From: Hofstenia miamia
Taxonomy: Eukaryota; Xenacoelomorpha; Acoela; Hofsteniidae
Length of the DNA stretch: 64,000 nucleotides
NCBI GenBank assembly: GCA_900660155.1
Contig: CABFPE010000437.1
Location: forward strand, 440,486 to 504,485
Direction: 5' to 3'
Part shown: positions 46,906 to 59,000 of the stretch, piece by piece
Position numbering within the stretch: the stretch's first letter is position 1
Layout of the letters: the number at the start of each line of letters is the position of its first letter
The notes under the pieces: generated by a model
Seen by the model: the letters and a program-made list of their open reading frames with translations, nothing else
Database searches by the model: none
Told to the model about the DNA's origin: nothing
Position numbers and translations under genes: made by a program

Positions 46906-49900
46906 TCATCCACATGTAGCGCTGCTTTCACGTTGCTCAGCACAAAGACGAGCATTGTGGAGATGCACTGCGTCTGGTATATGAACGTAATCCAGTGGTA
47001 GAAGCCGCTCCAGCTCATCAAGATTGGCTACAAAACGCGTCTTTCTGTCAAACTTGCTACTAGTAAACAATTTCGAAAGTTTGAGACTAGTACGGAGCCA
47101 GAAGTCCGGGTGCACCAAATACAGGGTCTAAATTACAATTAAATCAGTATGTGCTTACAAACACACGCTAGATAAAGTAGATTACATTTATGAAATCCAT
47201 CATAATATTAGTAATGAAACGGTATATGTGCAAAATTCAAATGTCAATTTTTATAAATATTTAGCCAAACCCTAAACTTTGCAATTAAAATTGAATTTTT
47301 TTGTTATGTATACACCACATATATTTTAGGGAGACAGTTTTTAATGATTTCTTAGAAAGGAGCATTGAAGGAAAATAGATGTAAGAGAAAATAGTTGATA
47401 ATAAATAGGAAGCCGCAATAAAATACTAAGCATAATATGAAAATCAAATTATAATTTGAAAAAAAGGAAAATATAGATAGTTTCAGACTGTGTTTCAAAT
47501 TTATGAGCGACAATCTATGCATAGAAAAGTTGGATATGAAAGTTTATAAGAAACCTATATGAGAAATTACTCCATTTGTACAATATTCTGGTAAAAAGCG
47601 AGACTGAAAATCCCAAATAACAAAATTGGTTACAAACAGTGATGTACTATTTATATTTTTTAAAATTACCTTAAACCAAACGTACTTAAAATCATTGGAA
47701 AAGCTGAAATGATAATTTACATTACTGATGATAGAACAAAATTACAACATATTCAATCGCTTTCTACATTGTCAATTTTGAATCTGTTTTTTCGTCGCAC
47801 ATTTAATCATGCAGTATATGGGTAGTTTCTCTGCATTCACTGACAAGGTTAATATCTCCAGTATTTTTCTACTTCGCTTTAACACTAGAAGCCCCGGGCT
47901 TTTTTCTACCTCGAAGCCCCATTTCGTCATGTTTGACGAAATTCAATAAGAAAGAATAAAATTGATCCTATTCTCATTCTTACCATCTTTATAATAAAAA
48001 CAATATTTATTATTTGAAAATGACAATGTTTTATACACATGAGCATGTAAAAGCAATTTATTAACATGTACATGTATTGTATAAACATGTAAAACCAATT
48101 TATGAACGAGAGAGTTTGTAGACCAACAAAGTTTGCGAAATCAAAGGCAGTTTGCGCAGGTCGTCAAAGCAAACTTTTCAATTGCATTGTCACAGTGCGA
48201 ACCGCAAAGAAAAATTCCGCACGATCGGCATTTCACAGACCGGCGGTTCTTACACATAATCACACCACATTTTCGTTTGGTTGAGGTATCGCGACACGGT
48301 GGTGGTAATTGCAATGGAGTCACAGCTCGAGCTTGTGTACAGGCCAGTTGCTCAACAAGGTTTAGCAAGAAAACTTTCCGCGGAATTTCAGAATCCTTGC
48401 TTTCCTTGAAAACAATCCACGAGTTGAGGAGAGCCACATCCAACATATTGTGCCAAATGATAACAGGCCAGCGGCGACTTGCTGCGCGTGTCGAGTAAAG
48501 CCGCAGCATGGAATCAGCTGCGTCGACTCCGCATTTATTTTTATTGTAAAAATGAATTGGAAAAGGTTTCCTCTTACCCGACTCGTCACATTTTGGGTTG
48601 ACGTGCATGGTCGTAAGGAGGCATACACTCTTTTTTTGCTTGCCTTGATGTTTCAATGCGAGGATCTCATCNNNNNNNNNNNNNNNNNNNNNNNNNNNNN
48701 NNNNNNNNNNNNNNNNNNNNNNNNNNNNNNNNNNNNNNNNNNNNNNNNNNNNNNNNNNNNNNNNNNNNNNNNNNNNNNNNNNNNNNNNNNNNNNNNNNNN
48801 NNNNNNNNNNNNNNNNNNNNNNNNNNNNNNNNNNNNNNNNNNNNNNNNNNNNNNNNNNNNNNNNNNNNNNNNNNNNNNNNNNNNNNNNNNNNNNNNNNNN
48901 NNNNNNNNNNNNNNNNNNNNNNNNNNNNNNNNNNNNNNNNNNNNNNNNNNNNNNNNNNNNNNNNNNNNNNNNNNNNNNNNNNNNNNNNNNNNNNNNNNNN
49001 NNNNNNNNNNNNNNNNNNNNNNNNNNNNNNNNNNNNNNNNNNNNNNNNNNNNNNNNNNNNNNNNNNNNNNNNNNNNNNNNNNNNNNNNNNNNNNNNNNNN
49101 NNNNNNNNNNNNNNNNNNNNNNNNNNNNNNNNNNNNNNNNNNNNNNNNNNNNNNNNNNNNNNNNNNNNNNNNNNNNNNNNNNNNNNNNNNNNNNNNNNNN
49201 NNNNNNNNNNNNNNNNNNNNNNNNNNNNNNNNNNNNNNNNNNNNNNNNNNNNNNNNNNNNNNNNNNNNNNNNNNNNNNNNNNNNNNNNNNNNNNNNNNNN
49301 NNNNNNNNNNNNNNNNNNNNNNNNNNNNNNNNNNNNNNNNNNNNNNNNNNNNNNNNNNNNNNNNNNNNNNNNNNNNNNNNNNNNNNNNNNNNNNNNNNNN
49401 NNNNNNNNNNNNNNNNNNNNNNNNNNNNNNNNNNNNNNNNNNNNNNNNNNNNNNNNNNNNNNNNNNNNNNNNNNNNNNNNNNNNNNNNNNNNNNNNNNNN
49501 NNNNNNNNNNNNNNNNNNNNNNNNNNNNNNNNNNNNNNNNNNNNNNNNNNNNNNNNNNNNNNNNNNNNNNNNNNNNNNNNNNNNNNNNNNNNNNNNNNNN
49601 NNNNNNNNNNNNNNNNNNNNNNNNNNNNNNNNNNNNNNNNNNNNNNNNNNNNNNNNNNNNNNNNNNNNNNNGGTGTATTTTGAAAAATTACCAATTTTAT
49701 TCCTGAAAAACACAATATTGATTATCATAGTGTAGGTGAAACAAAGGTGGGTATATTAGGTAACGATAAGAAGAAGTGTCAAAACTCTCAAAGTATATTC
49801 GATTAGACACCAAAAGGATAAATAAAGGATTTCGTCAAAAAAGACGAAATGGGGCTTCTAGTGTTAAACGATTATTTATGGCCTTTTTATATTTCTTAAG

Positions 49901-52900
49901 TACCTGCTGAATTTTATTGTCACTATAAATTATAATTATTGATAATTTAATTCCGCTTAATAGAATGTAAATTTTTTATATTATTATATATTATCTAGCT
50001 GTATTTAAATTATTAAAGTGTCTATGCCTTTTATAAAGGACAAATTGTTTTCTCAATCTTCAAGCCTATTATGAAAATGAGAAAGCCTGAGATTTGGCCA
50101 CATCTATTGGTGAACGTGCTCGAACATACAGTTGGAAATTTGTATAAGTGTATTGCTGTGGCTGAAGTACTTGAAAATATTCCCGATTTTTATTGAAAAC
50201 TACATTTGAAAAAAGTTTTAAATTCTCACCAGTTCTAAAGTTCAATTAATCAGGAGGCCTAAAGTCCATGGGAGCAACAACTAGCCTCAACCATTTTGTT
50301 TTCTATGAATAGAATACGCAAGTCTCGACCGCGTTAGCGCAGTCACACCAATTAGGGAAGAAAATGAAAAAGGAGACCCTTTTATATCCAGTGGTGCATG
50401 GCTTTATTAGCTTTAGAGTTATGAGCGCTTAAAGATTTTTATAGAAACCATGAAAAATTTAAAAATTACTAGGCAGTCTAAGGTTAACTGACTCACTGTA
50501 ATCATATTTAACTTTTACTAGCTATCTCAAAAGAAGATTCGATTTTCAACAAAAAAATACCTGTGAATTGACGAATGAAGCATTCTCATGTTCGATATAC
50601 CCATCCCATTTCTATATATGGCGACGGAATTCCATGTTTACTGCATAATAATATAATAAAAATGACAGTAGAAACGACTAAATCTATCGGAATTTTTAAC
50701 CCCTAACCAATAACGTTTTTGGGTAATAATTTTGTAAATTAAATTATATTTGATTATAATTGATAAAAATACCTGTAAGGCTTTTCGGGTTTGTCGTGGA
50801 ATGTGTCGATAACATTTACGAAACCAAGAAAGACTGGCCATCTCGCCTCTACCAGCATGTAAGTAGACAATAACAAAAGAGCGATCTTCGATCAATAGTC
50901 GCAAACTAGCCAGTACATAGAGAAACAGCTGATCAAGAACATCTACTCTATTGCGAGGTGGTAAGTAGCAGGCCGCAAACACCAATATGTCATGACCTAA
51001 AACAGTATTTATTATTTCATGGAGGGATTAAAACAGAAAATCAAGCACTATTTATACAAATAAGATTAAAAAACAAAATACGTATTTTCCGTGAAATTAC
51101 CATTGAAATATCGAAAATATAGAAATATATACTGTGCGGAATTTATTGTTTAATACCATTGCTGCTAGTTAAAAATATATTGCAGTTCATTCCTCCTTAA
51201 ATTCATTTGATTTTGAAAGAATAATGAATCTACAAAATGATTACAAACATCAAATTCTTAGCAAGTTATACACTACTAAAGCGATTTGAAATTTTCGTGA
51301 TATTATGAAAAAAATATAATAATCTATTCGAATAAAATCAATCTAAATGGCATGTATAAGATCATACCGTTAGATGTATAACCACCGTGACTTAGTACAC
51401 AGCGATTTGAAGCAATGATATCTAGATCCAACATTTTGAAGCCATTGCCAATACGAACTTTTCGCAATTGCTGCTGCTGATTTTGAGAGAAATCGGATAC
51501 AGCAGGTTTAAAGGCTTCCGTAAAATCGTCATCCCATTCTAAATCCTCACCTGAGGCATCAGCCCACGAATCCATCTCTGCTGCAAGGCGATCCTCCTCT
51601 TCAAGGGAAAGAGGTTCTTAAAATAACAGCAGTCGAAAAAATTCAATGAAGAATTTGGTATATTGTAACAATAAATAAATGAATTCACTAAGAAATGGAA
51701 AATATGCATTTAAAAATGGTAAAGGAAAAATTAAAAAAATGAAAATCGTAAAAAGAGTAACGTACATTAGTACATCAGATTACGCATGTGAGAACGAGCT
51801 ATTTATCAGGCTAATCAAAAGAAATTAGGAAAATATTAATTTGAAGAAATATGGAAAATATGAAAGTTAGAATACCAAAGGGAATTTTGGAGACAATATG
51901 AATGAGATGAATATTTTAACATTAACGCAACTTCCGTTTTAATAGACAGAGGACAAAAGGTGTCAAAGAAAATAGAATTTTAAAAATTAAATATAAATCT
52001 CTTGAATACAAGTCATTGTTAACAGTGTAACACTAGTTAATTGATTATTGAAATGCACTCATTTCTATTGAACAACCGTAAAAAATCAATCATGTTTTCA
52101 CATTTGAATCTAATTGTAATCAAAGTCGAATATGGGGCCAAATCAAACCCAATATTTTTTTTTTGAGGCTTAAACCCATAGTTAATCTTAAATGCGAATC
52201 AAGAAAGTGATCATGCCAGATCCAGTGGAAATAGAAGAACAGCCCAATAACCCAATAGCCTACTGGACCGGCCCAGTGCATTTGTAAATTTTGTAATAAT
52301 GTAAAAAATTAGCATATATTATTCGCCTCAGTGGAATAGACCAATATCTTGAAATTTTTGGCACGTTCCCTATTATGTCACTACGTTCAAACAAACTAAA
52401 TTATTGGTGTGAAAATGGAGATATTACTTAATAAAATTTTACCTAATTTACCATTAAAAAACAAGTTCTTACCATTCATTGAAGGTAGTTGACAGTGATC
52501 TCCAATTTCATCATCCAGCCAACCGTCGTTGACCATATTACGTAAGCTGTCAGATGGTACCAATCGGACGCGTTCAATGCCTTGCATAGCAAGATATTCT
52601 CGTCGTTCTTGAAGATCACGTTCAATGACTAACTCTGGTTCACGATAAAGTACATCTTTAATGCTAAATTCTGGAACATCATTCTGCTGACTGTCTAGAG
52701 AAGGTTGAGATTCATCAGCGGGGCAATTCTAAAATAAATTCTGTGAAAATTGGAGAAAACTGGAAAATAGAAGATTTACACAACTCTTTTCAATAGGCAT
52801 TTATTACTACAGGTATTTCCACAATATAATGAATAGAATTAATGCAATTTAGAAAGTATCAATAATAAAAAGTTATAGTAATCAGATATTGAAACTGATA

Positions 52901-54477
52901 ATTTGCAAAACTGAAACGTAAGTTAAAAAATTTGAGAAATTAAACATAATTGCAGCAATTTGATAAAAAGGCTGTATCAAAATTTTCCTTCGTAAAATTA
53001 TTTTCAGCGCTGAAAATTGACGAACAGATTAAGAAATTTGACTTAAATTTTTTACTTTTAATGAAATAATTGGGAGGAAAAATAATTCATAAGAACATAA
53101 TGTTTCAAATTGTCACCATAAATGCCTATTTTTAATGATCGGAGACATTTTTGTTGGATCTGAGACTGAAGATCTTTGCAGAAGCCTGCAGTCACCTGAT
53201 GAATATACCCCAGTGCAAATGTTAGCTGAAAATGGACGCTTTTTAACTGAAATTTAACATAATTTTGCACATTAGCTCTATTGAGTTCAAGTTTGAATTT
53301 TTAGCATTATTTTGACTTTAGCAAGTTGGTCCGTTCTCGTGGTAAACGAAAAAATATTAAACTTTTATAGCAAGACGACAAATCATAAATTTTATCGCCT
53401 CATCATCAATATATTAAAGAAAACTATATTTGACATTCGACTTTGGCAATACTTTTAAAATGTCAGGAAAACATTTAACCTCAACTGAAGTATGATAAAA
53501 TGGAAAATTATATTTGCTAAAGTAATACCTCGTTATTGAAATTTTGAGCTGATACGAATTCTGCAACAGATTTTTTGAGGTCATCAGAATCCCATACTTC
53601 ATTCACATAATTGACGTAAGGATTGAGGTCAGTGCCATCAGCCACCATTTGACAAGCCATTGATCTACTGACGAAGTTGTGACTGTCGACGTCGACGGCA
53701 GTGAATCCATTCGTTTTTAAAACAGGCACGGGAATACTAAATAAAATTAATGTTAGGTTACTTCACGTACAGGGTGCACAATAGACACTATGACGCAACA
53801 GCAGATGCATCTATGAGCTTAAAATTAATAAAGCTAAATGAAGTTCGACCATAGTCATATTTATTGAGTAGAAGTTTATATTGCATCACTATAGTAAAAG
53901 TAAATCAATGTGTATTTTCTTTCTATATTATTAAAAATGCAATATTTTCTTAGGAAAAACAAGATAAGACAAGCATTCAAACCATAGCAAGAAATTGTAC
54001 CTTACATTTCTAACAATTAACTAAAAAACACATTTTCAACACCTAAATAAATGACACAACGATTTCTTCCTTGAAAGAAATCACAACCTAATGGACATGC
54101 TCAATATTGAATCTCTAAACAACTCAATAATTACAATAAAACATAGTAATTATGTCAAACCTAGAATCTGTAAACACTGTACAGCATCCTTCTTCGTCAC
54201 TTTCTTCACGAGTTAGTTCGCTGTCAAGCTTTGAAAAGAGCTCTTGTGTATCGATAAGATTTCTGCGGGTAAGAGAGGCAGGCTCACCAAAGCTATTAGG
54301 TGGAGTTTGGGGATAACTAGCTGCACGTGATCTGTCCAAAGGCGATAAAGATCCACTAGTAGGAGCGGTGCCTGCAACAGAAAGGATATCAGGAGAGGGA
54401 GAACTAATGTCAAAAGGATGGATTGCGCTGCTTGATGACTGGGTAGGATCTCCCATAATAGCAGTGTCCAAGTGCAT
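46906..54477 (-). CDS. BNIP2: BNIP2/caytaxin/PRUNE2-family BCH-domain protein, 6 exons, 491 aa
   Basis: Proteins of this family use a C-terminal BCH (CRAL-TRIO-like) domain to scaffold Rho GTPase regulation and kinesin cargo. Exons (minus strand): 54477-54161, 53736-53529, 52728-52473, 51616-51368, 50996-50773, 47127-46906 (TGA). Phases agree, giving 491 aa. The BCH domain starts near residue 320: CVLSHGGYTSNG joins HDILVFAACYLPPRN, then FVIVYLHAG, ASLSWFRKCYRHI, LVHPDFWLRTSLKLSKLF and PLDYVHIPD. These match BNIP2 blocks such as VISHGGYYG, SLGWLRKCYQQI and MEYVGIP. The N-terminal two thirds are Ser/Pro- and acid-rich. Tryptophan-acidic motifs occur at W154, W245 and W288 (DLEWDDDF); in caytaxin the equivalent motif binds kinesin light chain. 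Which vertebrate paralogue is closest cannot be settled by eye. Intron 5 carries a piggyBac element. Confidence 0.88.
48141..48671 (-). CDS. piggyBac transposase, C-terminal part (N-terminus in gap)
   Basis: About 176 residues are open from the gap edge to a stop. KCGVDAADSMLRLYSTR carries the third catalytic Asp in the GVDxxDxM motif, and ASRRWPVIIWHNMLDVALLN is the following conserved block (RRWP...D...N). The tail has the cysteine/histidine-rich domain that in piggyBac binds the terminal repeats: CGVIMC, VKCRSCGIFLCGSHC and CANC. No stop or frameshift is seen in the visible part. The first two catalytic Asp residues lie in the unsequenced gap, so whether the gene is whole cannot be told. 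It is not a host gene; its strand matches the BCH gene by chance. Confidence 0.9.
   Translation of the reverse strand, partial: DEILALKHQGKQKKSVCLLTTMHVNPKCDESGKRKPFPIHFYNKNKCGVDAADSMLRLYSTRAASRRWPVIIWHNMLDVALLNSWIVFKESKDSEIPRKVFLLNLVEQLACTQARAVTPLQLPPPCRDTSTKRKCGVIMCKNRRSVKCRSCGIFLCGSHCDNAIEKFALTTCANCL
48672..49671. other. Assembly gap, 1000 N
   Basis: Exactly 1000 unknown bases inside the piggyBac element; the round number suggests a placeholder. Frames running through it are artefacts. Confidence 0.99.
51617..53528 (-). other. Introns 2 and 3 of the BCH gene
   Basis: Introns 51617-52472 and 52729-53528 surround exon 3 (52473-52728). Neither contains a recognisable element. Confidence 0.7.
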
Positions 54478-54483
54478 CGAAAA

Positions 54484-54500
54484 CTAATGTTGAACGTTAA
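54484..54500 (-). promoter_or_regulatory. Candidate splice acceptor just upstream of the BCH gene start
   Basis: GTTCAACATTAG ends 6 nt before the ATG. It is less U-rich than the NOC4L and MED23 sites. It could be a trans-splice acceptor, a cis acceptor of a 5' UTR intron, or chance. Confidence 0.3.
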
Positions 54501-56055
54501 AGCAGTGTACAAATTTCAGATGCTAAATTAATTGGCACGCTGAATTAGATTTCAATATTGCATATGCCATATGTAACCACTGTGACACAAAATTTAAGCA
54601 ATTGTCGAATCTAGCTTTTAAAGAGAATTCAAATAAACACGTTGTTTGGAGCTATAAACGCAAACAAAAACAACAAATTAAATTCCCCATGTTTCCATGT
54701 AGAAAATGTGTAAACTAATAAAATCCATTTAGAAAAGTCTACAGAGGAATATCACTTCAAGCGTTAAAGCTATTGAAACAAGAGTTTACCAAGTATACAA
54801 TAAAATAAAGACAAATAGCACACTGGCAATAATGCCTCCAATTTTAATGAGAACATTGTGACATTTCAAAAATTACATAATATATGAGATTGAAACACTA
54901 AGAGATTAAGTAACCACACAATTTGTAAAAGAATTCGTTTATTTTACATTTGGAACAGATGTTTCTACGGCTGTTGAAGTCAATTGCAAACAGTAGAAAA
55001 CATATACATTAATAACTGAATATGCATAACAGATAATTACCGCTTAGTTTGATTGCAAAAATAAATTTTAACTATTGCAGTTTACTGAAAAACAAACATT
55101 TTTTCATTGGCTTGATAATGGAAAGTGAACATTTCAAATTGTATATGAAACTTAATGAAAATAAAACAAAAATAAATCTTTAGGAAAGACAACAGTAATA
55201 GCACAATTTCTTAGTAATTCAATTTGCAGATACGTAATACGGGGTAGTAAGTAAATTTCATCAAAGTAATAATTTAATACTTGACGTGTAGGAAAAGCAA
55301 ATGCATTTTTGCCCCTATATAGGGAAAAAACTACTATAAGAAAGTATAAACAAGGCGTCTTAAATTATGAATTTCCAGAAAATTCCAGGAACTTAAAGCA
55401 AGATCCATACGGTAAGTAAACAAGAGTGATGAAAAAACCAAGTTTATGTTATACAAGGATCTCGTAGTCTCCCTCTATAGTACATATGCATGATATCCAA
55501 CACTGTCAAGAGCTTTAAATTAGTGTTTGACACAACCACTCCTTCCCCTTCGTATTAGACTAGCTGTGATGTATCCATGTAGATAACATAGGTGAATCTA
55601 CACACCCGATGATAAGCTTGTAGATAACAATAATTTTCAGACAGCTTAAGGCGGTTGGTTTGAATTTCCAAGCAGCTCAAGATTTTTAGGCAGAAGCTAA
55701 AAGAAGCGAAGTGCTATCAATATTCTTCACTCTTTCGACATTTCGAAATCAACATTTGGGAATCAATGGTTGTTTACATAGCTGAAAAGAGATCATTGAG
55801 AAATGAATTTACAGAAAACAAAAGAATGAAATGACACAACCGTTTTGAAAGAGCATAAAGATGTTATTCCTGTCTGAATACATCACTTGTTATGTTATGA
55901 TTGCATAGATGCAGTAACCAAATTCTTAAAAATTTTGTCACACGCCAACCAGTATAATATGAAAATAGGGTGTAAAACACAAATAATTTAATCATTAATC
56001 AGGTACAAATCATCGAAATTTACAATAAGTCATGTTCTAAGCTATGTGGATTTCA
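54501..56055. other. Intergenic region between CXXC1 and the BCH gene
   Basis: About 1.5 kb. An AATAAA on the minus strand occurs near 54930-54940 and could end the CXXC1 3' UTR. Nothing else was recognised. Confidence 0.4.
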
Positions 56056-59000
56056 TTAATGTTCGTATGTACTATTGAGGAGAATAGCCATGCAATTTCC
56101 TCGCGATTTGCGTGAGTTTAACACATTTCGCTCCTGCTCATAAAGGCTTTCCAACCGCATCAGTTGATTCACTCGTTCCATATCGATTAATGCCCTTCGG
56201 ATTATCTCCCATTTGTGATGATCAACACAGCGCTTCTTTGCCTTCGAACAAAAAGCACCAGAACGTTTAAAGAGGTCGGTTGTAAGGGGGCAGCCGCATA
56301 CTTCCTTATCATTAGCCTAAATCAAAAGAGTAAACAAATATACAACTTAAGAACCCTGCCTGAAAATTCAAAATTGTTTATCAAATAAAAACTTGTGAAC
56401 AGTAACACACTTTATCGAATATTGCAAACAGGAGTTTCAGATTTGCTGTGGTTTGACACAAAACAATACACCAGAATGTCAAATCTAAGAAAAACGTATC
56501 CTTAACAAACCAATTTGTCAACTGATAAACATGCAGAAATTAATGTGCAGAAGGCACAGAACCCATGTTATATTGATTGGTAATTAACCATAAACATGTT
56601 TACATCCTTGAACAGAACATCGTGCTTTGTTCATCTTCGATTATATTTATAAATTTTCACAAAAAATAGTATCAAAACCATTGCTTGTTCATTATTAACA
56701 AGCTAGAGCTCCATAAAATATCGCAGTTGTTTAACATCGTTGAGATGTAATTGAAAAACCGATTAGCGTATTTTTTCAAAAAATATTAAAAGTTCGATGG
56801 GAAGCATTATGCATTAAACGAATTGGGAAAGCTACTCGATGTTATGATTATGTTGATGTTGAAACTAAGGTTTTATTAAGTCTACTGTGAAAAAAGTTAA
56901 TCTAATTATAATGGAAGTTTCATACTAACAATCTTTTTTTAGATAGGTGAGATAAAGATAAACTGACTAAATACCAAACCTTATAATCCTTGGTATGTTC
57001 CGGACAAAGAACCTTAAGTCTTTTACAAAAGGTTTTTTCACGTGAGCTGAAGGTGTCACAAAAGAGACCGGGGATTTTAGTCTGAAATACCGAACCATAG
57101 GATGTTTGGCTCTCTGTTTTTGCGAAACATCTCTCCATGTGTTTGACACATGAGGCAGTGCTTACTGAATGTCCGCATACAACGCAATGCACTGAAGATG
57201 CGTCCATTGAAGGAGCTTCGGAATCATCATCAGACGAATTTTTCACTAAAATTACAAAACATAAAACCTCTACAAGTACATTTTTTTCAACAGAATACGA
57301 ATTCTTAGCCTTAATAACACTAGAGAGCGAGAATGCTAAATTTTTTAAGCAAATTAAAGAATTTCCAACTATTATTAAAAGTTAAATAAAATATAATTAA
57401 AATTTTTCTATTGAACAATGGACTGTGTAAAAACTGTTGCACTCGCGATATTCATATCGGAGTGAGAAACTAAAGAAATCTCGTCGTCAGCAAACGAATA
57501 CAATAAGTAAAAAAATTCTTTAGGAAATTCCAAAACGAACAATATACAACCTTAGATTATTAGATATAACTAGTGTACAGGTCTTCTGTAACAGAGATAA
57601 ATGAGATTTAATGAAAGGAAGTTTTATTCATTGTGCGTATAGGGGGAAATACATTATAAGAAAAAAAGCTTTTGGTTTTTATGAGAGATTCAAACCGATG
57701 ATGTAGTAATCTGATGCTTAATAGTGTATTTTAAAACAAAATCGCTATTTAGCGTCTTTACTGTAATTATATTTTTCTCTACTCCGCGAAAACTGCGTGG
57801 GGCAAGCAGTTGAGAAAAAATATTGCCCACCTCCACATTTTTGTGAACACGATGTGCTCAGCTCAATTAGAAAATTTCAAACAGAAAGAAATTGTCCCTT
57901 TACGAATTGCTAAATAACCTCATAAAAATCGGTAGTTCAACTTATTCTGAGACGATTCTTTTATCTCAATACAATACTGACTAATTGAGTTCCAGATCTA
58001 AAGGAGTTTCAGTTGAGAAATCAAAATCACGACTATCATACCCCTGATAAGCTTGTACTTTGTCATCACCTGCTCTGTCTATATTTTTCTTCATTAGCAA
58101 AAAATTAATGGTGAAAATTTAATTAAGTAAGAAAACGACATGCTTAAATTTCAGAACGGTGAAATTAATTTAAAATGAACACCATGGTGGTTTCAAACAT
58201 TAACATAATACGACACAGTTAGTAGTGACGAATTTAGAAGCCTAGTGGTTGAAATTTTATGACGCATTATAAAAATTCAATTAAATTTAAATGTAAACAA
58301 TGCTTACAATCTTGTCCATCAAGGTGTTTTTAGGAAATTGCTAGGCACAACAGAATTTAGCCTTGTAATCACCTACAAAGACAAAGCGCTTAAAGAAAGA
58401 TTACATTGGTTATAACAATAGTTAATACATTAAAGCAAAATTAAAAAATTAACTATATCTGTAGGAAATTTCGAAAATGGTTTAGAAAACAATGGAACTT
58501 GTTTTCAATGTAATTAATTCTGATAATGTCAGTCAAAGTTTGATGTTAGATTAAAGGCAAAACCAAATTAAATGTGTTAGTTTAAAGAAATGAAATACTA
58601 CAAAACAGTAAAGGAAAATTTTCCAAAAGCATTTAGTAGGATTTCATGGGACAAGTTCTCACCTGAATTATCTAAAATCGCAAGGCAATTAATTATGAAT
58701 AGAAACATTTACAGTGCATTATTGAGTTACTAAAGATGCATGTTCTATTGAAACATGGGTCTAAAATTACTAAACACAAAACTAATATTTTCAACAGAAA
58801 AGCTCTAAAACAACATGGGCCTCCTCTATGTGTATTCAAAATGGAGGACGTTTATTGAAATTATTTTAAATAGAATCCCGGGATCCTATTACATAAAAAA
58901 CATCACCCAAAAGAGAAGGAAAACTATCTTTGCAATATAAATATAACTTTATAAATAACTTGAAATTAATACCTTTTTGAGAGGGTGCATTATCAATGGC

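Larger units (their letters stand above)
47883..49863 (-). mobile_element. piggyBac transposon with intact TTAA sites, central gap
   Basis: Both ends read CACTAGAAGCCCC inward and are flanked by TTAA (47879-47882 and 49864-49867), the piggyBac target signature. Just inside each end is a small palindrome (ATTTCGTC ... GACGAAAT). The left end carries about 25 extra bases between the terminal repeat and this palindrome, a partial repeat of the GAAGCCCC word. The transposase reads on the minus strand. The 1000-N gap (48672-49671) may not be true to size, so the element length is uncertain. Confidence 0.92.
47128..50772 (-). other. Intron 5 of the BCH gene
   Basis: A 3.6-kb intron split by the piggyBac element and its N gap. 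Flanking parts (47128-47878, 49868-50772) are unassigned. Confidence 0.7.

Noticed and set aside
48450-49735. Plus- and minus-strand frames spanning the 1000-N gap other than the piggyBac frame
   Set aside because: They are artefacts of unknown bases and shadows of the transposase strand.
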